A DNA stretch of 8,847 nucleotides from positions 1-8,847 of the forward strand of contig DASPTU010000117.1 in NCBI GenBank assembly GCA_035623255.1, in the 5' to 3' direction. Within the stretch, counting starts at the first letter, position 1. Every line of letters starts with the position of its first letter. The DNA comes from JAFAGX01 sp035623255 (lineage in GTDB: Bacteria; Acidobacteriota; Terriglobia; Terriglobales; Acidobacteriaceae). Both the position numbers and the translations under genes were made by a program. The notes below the pieces were generated by a model. It did no database searches. It had not been told where the DNA came from and was given only the letters and a program-made list of their open reading frames with translations. Shown here one piece after another: positions 1 through 5,193 of the stretch.

Positions 1-30
1 CAGTACCGCCGGCATAGAGCTTTGGTGTGA
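1..30 (+). CDS. hypD: C-terminal end of probable HypD (hydrogenase Fe-cyanide assembly), 5' part outside window
   Basis: Frame 1 is open from the window edge to TGA at 28-30 and reads QYRRHRALV. Nine residues cannot identify a protein alone. The call rests on position: the stop lies 10 bases before hypE, where hypD sits in many hyp operons, and on the Tyr-Arg-rich tail resembling the end of HypD proteins, which often finish soon after an AAYY-type motif. HypD is the iron-sulfur scaffold that, with HypC, assembles the Fe(CN)2CO unit. The alternative is a chance open frame. Confidence 0.5.
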   Translation, partial: QYRRHRALV

Positions 31-40
31 GAGGACTGCA

Positions 41-1102
41 GTGTCCGAGCAAGTTAAGACTTTGGGTGGCTTCACCTGTCCGCTGCCATTGCGCCCAGGC
101 GAGCGAGTGCTTCTTGGGCACGGCAGCGGAGGAAAACTCAGCGCCGACCTTCTCCAGAAGATTTTTTTGCCGGCATTCGCAAACCCCATTCTGTCCCGGT
201 TGGACGATCAAGCCATCCTGAACGTAAACGGTTCGAGATTGGCCTTCACAACGGACTCCTTTGTCGTAAAGCCTCTCGTTTTTCCGGGTGGGGACATTGG
301 CTCGCTGGCTGTTCATGGCACCGTGAACGATCTCGCCATGGGGGGAGCCAGGCCCTTATTCCTGAGTGCGGCCTTTATCTTGGAAGAAGGGCTGCCGTTC
401 GAGACTCTTAGACAAGTGGTGGATTCGCTCCGCAAGGCGGCTTCCGACGTAGGCGTAAATGTAGTCACCGGAGACACCAAAGTGGTGGAGAAGGGATGTT
501 GCGACGGGATGTTCATCAACACGTCGGGCATCGGCATTGTAGAAAACGGTTTGCGGTTGTCTGCCGATCAAGCTCGGCCCGGCGATCGTATCCTATTGAG
601 CGGATCGATCGCAGAGCACGGCATCGCAATTCTCGCGCAACGCGAAGGCTTGGCATTCGAAAGCACCGTCCAGAGCGACAGCGCCCCGCTGCATTCGTTA
701 GTTGCCGCAATGTTGGAAACGGGCGCGGAGATTCGCTGCTTGCGCGATCCCACCCGCGGCGGACTTTCTAGCACGCTGAACGAAATTGCGTCACGCTCAC
801 GTGTCGGCATGGCCTTGGACGAACGCGCCATCCCCATTCGCGAAGAAGTTCGTGGTGCCTGCGAAATGCTGGGTTTGGACCCACTCTACGTAGCCAACGA
901 AGGGAAACTCGTGGCCATTGTGGCTCCGGCCGCGGCCGAACCCATTTTACAGGCGATGCGGCAGCATCCTCTGGGGCAGAATGCCCGGATTATCGGCACC
1001 GTCCTAGCAGACGACCCAGGATTGGTCGTGATGCGCACGACCCTGGGCACCACGCGCATTGTGGATATGCTGGCTGGGGATCAATTGCCAAGAATCTGCT
1101 AA
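41..1102 (+). CDS. hypE: HypE, carbamoyl dehydratase of [NiFe]-hydrogenase maturation
   Basis: HypE is a cytoplasmic PurM/AIR-synthase-like ATPase. It takes the carbamoyl group from HypF on its C-terminal cysteine and dehydrates it to a thiocyanate, the source of the CN ligands of the hydrogenase iron. The 353-residue protein has the family landmarks in order: GHGSGGKLS near residue 27, DDQA near 55, FTTDSFV near 69, the long conserved HGTVNDLAMGGARP block near 92, VTGDTKVVEKG near 142, DPTRGGL, ANEGKL, and the diagnostic C-terminal PRIC with Cys353 as the last residue. The GTG start at 41 is chosen because GAGG at 31-34 is 6 bases upstream and the preceding frame ends at 30. hypA follows after a 4-base gap. 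Length and motifs are normal for a functional HypE. Confidence 0.97.
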   Translation: MSEQVKTLGGFTCPLPLRPGERVLLGHGSGGKLSADLLQKIFLPAFANPILSRLDDQAILNVNGSRLAFTTDSFVVKPLVFPGGDIGSLAVHGTVNDLAMGGARPLFLSAAFILEEGLPFETLRQVVDSLRKAASDVGVNVVTGDTKVVEKGCCDGMFINTSGIGIVENGLRLSADQARPGDRILLSGSIAEHGIAILAQREGLAFESTVQSDSAPLHSLVAAMLETGAEIRCLRDPTRGGLSSTLNEIASRSRVGMALDERAIPIREEVRGACEMLGLDPLYVANEGKLVAIVAPAAAEPILQAMRQHPLGQNARIIGTVLADDPGLVVMRTTLGTTRIVDMLAGDQLPRIC

Positions 1103-1106
1103 AGCT

Positions 1107-1454
1107 ATGCATGAATTGGGTATCGCCAACTCCGTTCTAGACGCAGCCCGTGCCGAGGCGCAACTTCGTCCATCCATGAGGCTGACCAAGATTGTGGTCC
1201 GCGTGGGAGATTTGGCTGGGATCGACCCTGACGCCCTCAGTTTCTGCTTTGAGGCGCTGGTCAAAGAAACAGATTTGGAACCCGTGGTTCTAGAAATCGA
1301 GCGGCGAGCGCAACGGCATCGCTGCCCGCGATGCGGCAATGAATTCGTGGTCATCAACTACGACACGACGTGTCGCGCTTGCGGCGAAACAATGACTACT
1401 TTTTTGTGCGGCAACGAACTCGAATTGGCGTACTTGGAGATGGAGGACTTATGA
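1107..1454 (+). CDS. hypA: HypA, nickel metallochaperone for hydrogenase
   Basis: HypA hands nickel to the hydrogenase large subunit, working with HypB. The 115-residue product starts MHELGIANSV; Met1, His2 and Glu3 form the conserved N-terminal nickel site. Cys73, Cys76, Cys89 and Cys92 (CPRC and CRAC) form the structural zinc site. The central stretch VGDLAGIDPDALSFCFEAL is typical of the family. The start at 1107 is fixed by the need for MHE at the very N-terminus; an upstream in-frame ATG at 1059 would bury the nickel site and overlap hypE. No clear Shine-Dalgarno precedes it, so translation is probably coupled to hypE, whose stop is 4 bases upstream. Its TGA overlaps the hypB ATG (ATGA). 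Confidence 0.96.
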   Translation: MHELGIANSVLDAARAEAQLRPSMRLTKIVVRVGDLAGIDPDALSFCFEALVKETDLEPVVLEIERRAQRHRCPRCGNEFVVINYDTTCRACGETMTTFLCGNELELAYLEMEDL

Positions 1455-2125
1455 ATCGTGTGCCTCTGGAACGTAAAGTGTTGAGCGAGAATGATCGGAT
1501 TGCGGCCGAGCTGCGCAACCGCTTCGCGGAACACAACATCCTGTGCCTCAATCTTGTGAGCTCCCCAGGCGCGGGAAAGACCGCCCTGCTGGAACGCACT
1601 CTCGAGGTTTTCCCGCGCGACCAACACGTCGCGGTCCTTACGGGTGACATTCAAACCGATAATGACGCTGTACGCCTCGCACGCTTCGGCTTTCCTGTGC
1701 GACAAATCACGACCGGAGGCACCTGCCATCTGGACGCGCGCATGATCGAGAAGGCTCTTTCCGATTGGCGCTTGGAGGATTTCGACCTGCTGTTTATAGA
1801 GAACGTCGGTAACCTTGTTTGTCCGGCAAGCTACGACCTGGGAGAAGCAGCGAAGATCGTTGTTTTGAGCGTCGCCGAAGGCGAGGAGAAGCCGCTCAAA
1901 TATCCCGCCATGTTTCACAGATCAGAGCTTCTGATACTGAACAAGATCGATCTGCTTCCCTATGTGCCCTTCAATCTCGCGAGGGCTCACCAGAATGCGC
2001 AAATGGTCCATCCCGGAATTGAAACTATTGAAGTCTCATGCGTAACGGGTGAGGGATTGCCAGAGTGGCAGCGCTGGCTCGAAAACCGGCGAGAAGCCAG
2101 CCGCGGGAGTCTTGTTGAAAGCTAA
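1451..2125 (+). CDS. hypB: HypB, GTPase of hydrogenase nickel insertion
   Basis: HypB is a SIMIBI-class GTPase that drives nickel transfer with HypA. Visible in the 224 residues are a P-loop SSPGAGKT (37-44), the switch region TGDIQTDND (about 65-72), the GGTCH metal motif with Cys92 and His93, ENVGNLVCP with Cys124 (the GTPase-domain metal site), and the NKID guanine-specificity motif (164-167). The start at 1451 overlaps the hypA stop and is preceded by GGAGG at 1442-1446; an upstream frame back to 1370 is only overlap with hypA. The protein starts almost directly at the GTPase domain. It lacks both the N-terminal CxxCGC high-affinity nickel site of E. coli HypB and the histidine-rich stretch of many other HypBs, so it probably does not store nickel. 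hypF follows directly. Confidence 0.96.
   Translation: MNRVPLERKVLSENDRIAAELRNRFAEHNILCLNLVSSPGAGKTALLERTLEVFPRDQHVAVLTGDIQTDNDAVRLARFGFPVRQITTGGTCHLDARMIEKALSDWRLEDFDLLFIENVGNLVCPASYDLGEAAKIVVLSVAEGEEKPLKYPAMFHRSELLILNKIDLLPYVPFNLARAHQNAQMVHPGIETIEVSCVTGEGLPEWQRWLENRREASRGSLVES
2073..2101 (+). repeat. Inverted repeat at the hypB-hypF junction, possible mRNA hairpin
   Basis: GCTGGCT at 2073-2079 is exactly complementary to AGCCAGC at 2095-2101, giving a 7-bp stem with a 15-base loop at the end of hypB, about 30 bases before the hypF ATG. No T-run follows, so it is not an intrinsic terminator. It may affect hypF translation or may simply be a product of hypB coding constraints. Confidence 0.3.
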
Positions 2126-2132
2126 GCCTCGT

Positions 2133-4409
2133 ATGCAAGTTCGTCGGTGCATACATGTTTCAGGCATCGTGCAGGGCGTTGGATTTCGTCCTTATGTGTA
2201 TCGCCTTGCAGTCGCGCAGCGTCTCGCCGGTCAGATTGCCAACACCGCAACCGGGGTCGTCATTGAAGTTCAGGGTTCTCCAGAGTCGGTGGATGACTTT
2301 TTGCAGCGGCTTCCCAAAGAAGCCCCGCCGCTGGCCCTCATTACTGGCCTTGATGTTCTTGAAATAGGACTCAACGGCGACTCCGAGTTTCGGATTCTTC
2401 CCAGCGAAAGATCCGAGGCAGTTCGCACTCTGATTCCACCGGACATCGCCACATGCGAAGATTGCCTCCGCGAATTGTTTGACCCCGCGGACCGGCGCCA
2501 CCTCTATCCGTTCATCAATTGCACGAATTGTGGCCCGCGTTTCACGATCGTGCGCTCGATCCCGTACGATCGCCCACAAACTTCCATGGCCATCTTCCCA
2601 ATGTGCTCGCGCTGCCGGGCGGAGTATGAGGACCCGCGGAACCGGCGCTTCCACGCGCAGCCGAACGCTTGCTGGGACTGCGGACCACAAGTGGAATTGT
2701 GGGATGCACAAGGAAAGCTCGTCTTGTGCCGCGATCCAGTGGCTGAGGCTGCAGCACAACTGAAGTCCGGGGCGGTCGTCGCCGTAAAGGGGCTGGGCGG
2801 CTTCCATCTTGCAGTGGACGCGACAAATATCGAGGCGGTTCGTCGGCTCCGTACACGCAAACACCGTGTCGAAAAGCCTTTTGCTGTGATGGTTCCGAAC
2901 CCGGAAACAGTAGAGCAAATCTGCGAACTCGATGCTTACGATCGCGATTTGCTGATGCGGCCGGAGCGCCCCATCGTGCTCGCCCGGCGCAAAGATTCGG
3001 GAGGGATTCCCGCCGAAGTCGCACCTTTTAACAGGTTTCTGGGAGTGTTTCTGCCCTATACGCCTCTGCAGCATGTCCTTTTCGCGGAAAGCCAGTTGCA
3101 TGCGATGGTCATGACCAGCGGCAACTTGAGCGAGGAACCGATCGCTATAGACAACTCAGAGGCAGTGACGCGTCTAACAGGCGTGGCCGATTATTTCCTC
3201 GTGCACAATCGGCAGATCCTGCGCCGCTGCGACGATTCAGTCGTTCGTCGCGTTGGGGGCCAGGTCAGGCAATTGCGTCGTTCCCGCGGCTTCGTGCCAG
3301 TGCCGGTATTCCTGAGGAAAAATTTCCCAGCCACACTTGCTGTTGGTGGTGAGTTGAAGAGCACCATCTGTGTGCTGAAGGGGAACGAGGCATTTCTGAG
3401 CCAGCACATTGGGGATCTCGAAAACGTCGAGGCTTATAAGTTCTTTCAGGAATCTGTCGAGCACCTACAAAAGATCCTCGAGGTTCGGCCCTCCATCGTG
3501 GCGTATGACCTGCATCCAGACTACCTCTCCACGCGCTGGGCCCTGGCGCAAAGTGAACTGAAGACGGTTGGTGTTCAGCACCATCACGCGCATATCGCCA
3601 GTTGCATGGCCGAGAACCATCTTGAGGGACGGGTCATCGGGTTCGCCTTCGATGGCACGGGGTACGGAACCGATGGCCGCATTTGGGGCGGCGAAGTCTT
3701 GCTGGCGGACTATCTGGATTTCGACCGCGCGGCGCACCTCACCTATGTTCCCTTGCCAGGTGGGTCGGCGGCGATTCGCGAGCCGTGGCGCGTAGCCATC
3801 AGCCATCTGTGGGCAGCCTTTGGATTTGACCTGCTTAAACTACCCATACCGTTCCTCCACCAGATACGGCAGTCCAAGATCTTGACCATTCTTCAGATGA
3901 TGGATCGTGAAGTGAATTCTCCATTGACCTCAAGCTGTGGACGCCTCTTTGATGCGGTGGCAGCGCTGATCAACCTGCGTCACGAAATAAATTATGAAGC
4001 GCAGGCCGCCATCGAACTGGAAATGTGCCGAGACGAAGCCTTCGCGGGCCAACCGTATCCCTTCTCGATTGACGAGTCGGGTGGTATCTTGCAGGTTGAT
4101 TCGCGACCTCTCTTTCGAGCTATCGTGGAAGACCTACGTCACGGTGCAACGGCAGGGAAAGTCAGTCAGCGTTTCCATGATGGGCTTGTAGAAGTGCTCG
4201 TGAGGGTCGCTCTGATCCTGCGCGGGCGTACCTCGCTGAACTCAGTTTGTTTGAGTGGCGGGACATTCCAGAACGCTTATTTGGCGACGCGGCTAGAGAA
4301 GTTGTTGCGGGAGATGAGATTTGACGTCTTCACGCATTCGCAGGTTCCTGCGGGCGACGGAGGACTCAGCCTCGGCCAAGCGGTCGTTGCCGCCTATCGC
4401 CAATGCTGA
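2133..4409 (+). CDS. hypF: HypF, carbamoyltransferase of [NiFe]-hydrogenase maturation
   Basis: HypF uses carbamoyl phosphate and ATP to make carbamoyl-adenylate and moves the carbamoyl group to the HypE C-terminal cysteine. The 758 residues match the usual length. Domains in order: acylphosphatase-like (about 5-90, with GIVQGVGFRP and Arg19); two C4 zinc fingers (Cys108/111/130/133 and Cys158/161/180/183); YrdC-like domain (about 205-385, KGLGGFHLAVDA and KHRVEKPFAVM); Kae1-like C-terminal domain (about 400-755, with HHHAH at 483-487, FDGTGYG at 506-512, and SGGTFQN and GDGG near the end). All are intact. The start is uncertain. ATG 2133 gives the canonical short N-terminus and a 7-base gap to hypB but has no close Shine-Dalgarno. 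TTG at 2115, with GGGAG at 2105-2109, would add six residues and overlap hypB by 11 bases. The in-frame ATG at 2049 would add 28 residues inside hypB and is unlikely. Confidence 0.97.
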   Translation: MQVRRCIHVSGIVQGVGFRPYVYRLAVAQRLAGQIANTATGVVIEVQGSPESVDDFLQRLPKEAPPLALITGLDVLEIGLNGDSEFRILPSERSEAVRTLIPPDIATCEDCLRELFDPADRRHLYPFINCTNCGPRFTIVRSIPYDRPQTSMAIFPMCSRCRAEYEDPRNRRFHAQPNACWDCGPQVELWDAQGKLVLCRDPVAEAAAQLKSGAVVAVKGLGGFHLAVDATNIEAVRRLRTRKHRVEKPFAVMVPNPETVEQICELDAYDRDLLMRPERPIVLARRKDSGGIPAEVAPFNRFLGVFLPYTPLQHVLFAESQLHAMVMTSGNLSEEPIAIDNSEAVTRLTGVADYFLVHNRQILRRCDDSVVRRVGGQVRQLRRSRGFVPVPVFLRKNFPATLAVGGELKSTICVLKGNEAFLSQHIGDLENVEAYKFFQESVEHLQKILEVRPSIVAYDLHPDYLSTRWALAQSELKTVGVQHHHAHIASCMAENHLEGRVIGFAFDGTGYGTDGRIWGGEVLLADYLDFDRAAHLTYVPLPGGSAAIREPWRVAISHLWAAFGFDLLKLPIPFLHQIRQSKILTILQMMDREVNSPLTSSCGRLFDAVAALINLRHEINYEAQAAIELEMCRDEAFAGQPYPFSIDESGGILQVDSRPLFRAIVEDLRHGATAGKVSQRFHDGLVEVLVRVALILRGRTSLNSVCLSGGTFQNAYLATRLEKLLREMRFDVFTHSQVPAGDGGLSLGQAVVAAYRQC

Positions 4410-4427
4410 AATGCACTTCGAAGATAT

Positions 4428-4577
4428 TTAACGAGAGTGCGTGTTCGGATGTCTGTGTGTTTTCAGCTTGTGCTGGATTTTATCAACCTGTTTTTCCAGC
4501 TTCTTTACCAGCATTTCGAGTCTCTTAATTCGCTTGTTGTAATCCGGATGTTGATGGCTGTGCCGTGGCTCGGCCAT
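4428..4577 (-). CDS. Small His-rich coiled-coil protein, unrecognised (49 aa)
   Basis: I do not recognise this as a named family. The evidence for a gene is the GGAGGAG Shine-Dalgarno (4580-4586) just before ATG 4577, a start giving a well-built peptide, and tail-to-tail placement 18 bases from the hypF stop. The protein starts MAEPRHSHQHPDY, then has a long basic helix with hydrophobic residues at 17, 20, 24, 27, 31, 34 and 38, an exact 3-4 heptad spacing of a parallel coiled coil. It ends in a second histidine cluster (THRHPNTHSR). Seven of 49 residues are His (6, 8, 10, 36, 41, 43, 47) and there is no Cys, signal peptide or membrane segment. The N-terminal pattern HxHPDYxKRxxRLE recalls the first helix of CsoR/RcnR-type metal sensors, but the rest of that fold and its Cys/His ligands are absent. 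It could be a stand-alone metal-binding microprotein or a shortened remnant. A longer frame to 4664 has no ribosome site. Confidence 0.6.
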   Translation of the reverse strand: MAEPRHSHQHPDYNKRIKRLEMLVKKLEKQVDKIQHKLKTHRHPNTHSR

Positions 4578-4579
4578 AT

Positions 4580-4586
4580 CTCCTCC
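4580..4586 (-). promoter_or_regulatory. Strong Shine-Dalgarno of the small His-rich gene
   Basis: On the - strand GGAGGAG ends 2 bases before ATG 4577; its GGAGG core ends 4 bases before. It is the best ribosome binding site in the window and fixes this start over the upstream in-frame ATG at 4664. Confidence 0.6.
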
Positions 4587-4654
4587 AATGAGTTGAGAAG
4601 TGTGGCCCCGCTGCCAGTTAGTTTGAAACATCGTCGCGCAGGGGAGCGGGAGGG

Positions 4655-4663
4655 ATTCTAGCA
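4655..4663 (-). promoter_or_regulatory. Possible extended -10 promoter for the small His-rich gene
   Basis: The - strand reads TGCTAGAAT here, matching an extended -10 (TGn plus TAGAAT, one mismatch to TATAAT). Transcription would start near 4648, giving a leader of about 70 bases. No good -35 hexamer sits 16-18 bases upstream. The leader contains a 6-bp inverted repeat (4607-4612 with 4645-4650) with a long loop. This is motif reading only. Confidence 0.25.
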
Positions 4664-4810
4664 TTACACTCTGTCAGACCACGGGAGTTTCCCTTGGCCC
4701 TTTGCCTAATCCTAAGGACCCTCAGATTGCGTGGGGCATTCAGCACGTCATCGAATACATTGAACCGCAGCCCTGGACCTTGTCCTGATGGCCTGAAAGG
4801 GGATCCCTCT
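4664..4810. other. Gene-free stretch, nothing recognised
   Basis: No frame with a credible start or recognisable product is seen on either strand. A + strand frame is open from about 4627 to TGA at 4786-4788 but has no start codon and matches nothing I know. The stretch may be decayed 5' sequence of the recombinase relic that follows. Confidence 0.4.
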
Positions 4811-4925
4811 GTTCAACGAGGTGTGGATTGAAAGCGATACATCAGCGCATCGTCGGGCACGGCGCGTTTCAACTGCCCTGAACATCTACGCTCAGACTCT
4901 GGCTGAGCACATGGAGCACATCTGC
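4811..4925 (+). pseudogene. Relic of a tyrosine recombinase (integrase) C-terminus
   Basis: Reading with two single-base corrections restores a classic integrase C-terminal block. Codons GGT GTG GAT (4820-4828) give GVD. After a lost T, 4828-4872 reads LKAIHQRIVGHGAFQ. After a lost A, 4872 onward reads TALNIYAQTLAEHMEH. This matches the family pattern GVDLKAI..(L/V)GH....T.LNIY, in which GH belongs to the catalytic box and the Tyr (codon 4887-4889) is the DNA-cleaving nucleophile. As written, the gene is broken by two frameshifts, and no N-terminal part is visible upstream. It is therefore an inactive scar of an integrase carried by a phage, island or transposon. The call depends on inferred frameshifts and short motifs, but both corrections join neighbouring halves of the same family motif, which is unlikely by chance. 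Confidence 0.6.
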
Positions 4926-5117
4926 GAGCGAAGATCGAAGAGTTCATCGAGCAGTTTTACAAGCGACAGCGCTTGCACTTGACTCTGGGCTACCGACCCT
5001 GAGGAATTCGAACAACAGAGCGAGCAGAGAAACCCGGTAGGCTCCCTGAGTGCAACCGTGCAGTTTGTTGTGAACGATGGGAACGGTGAGGCTACGATGA
5101 AGCGGGAACGTTGCACG
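4922..5117 (+). pseudogene. Relic of an IS3-family transposase (OrfB) C-terminus
   Basis: The frame from 4922 reads LRAKIEEFIEQFYKRQRLHLTLGYRP and then hits TGA at 5000-5002. This is the hallmark end of the IS3-family OrfB integrase core, usually IE.(F/Y)I..(F/Y)YN..R.HS.LGY.SP.EFE. Shifting frame at 4998 continues the family pattern as PEEFEQQ (from 4998), followed by a loose tail that stays open to 5255 and runs into the glycyl radical gene on the other strand. The DDE catalytic residues and OrfA are missing, so only the last part of the element survives. No terminal inverted repeat or target-site duplication was found. The right-hand limit is approximate. Confidence 0.75.
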
Positions 5118-5193
5118 TGTCGATATCATGCCGACAGAACCCTGCCAAGCGCAAACGCTGGGAGTCCCAGGTGCTCAAGTGAAGAGCTAGCGA

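Noticed and set aside
1358..1918. 186-codon - strand frame opposite hypA/hypB
   Set aside because: It is antisense to two clearly identified genes and its product shows no recognisable motif.
2160..3101. 313-codon - strand frame opposite hypF
   Set aside because: It lies entirely antisense to an intact, motif-rich hypF; its product has no recognisable domain, and long antisense frames are common in GC-rich coding DNA.
4437..4661. 74-codon + strand frame with hydrophobic residues
   Set aside because: It has no ribosome site; its hydrophobicity is the antisense mirror of the Lys/Glu/His-rich coiled coil on the - strand.
4627..4788. Open + strand stretch reading LPNPKDPQIAWGIQ in part
   Set aside because: It has no start codon, no recognised motif, and overlaps the leader of the small - strand gene; kept only as an unexplained open frame.
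5145..5165. Possible terminator hairpin downstream of the glycyl radical enzyme (AGCG CAAA CGCT)
   Set aside because: The stem is only four perfect base pairs, extended only across a bulge, and has no T-run on the - strand.
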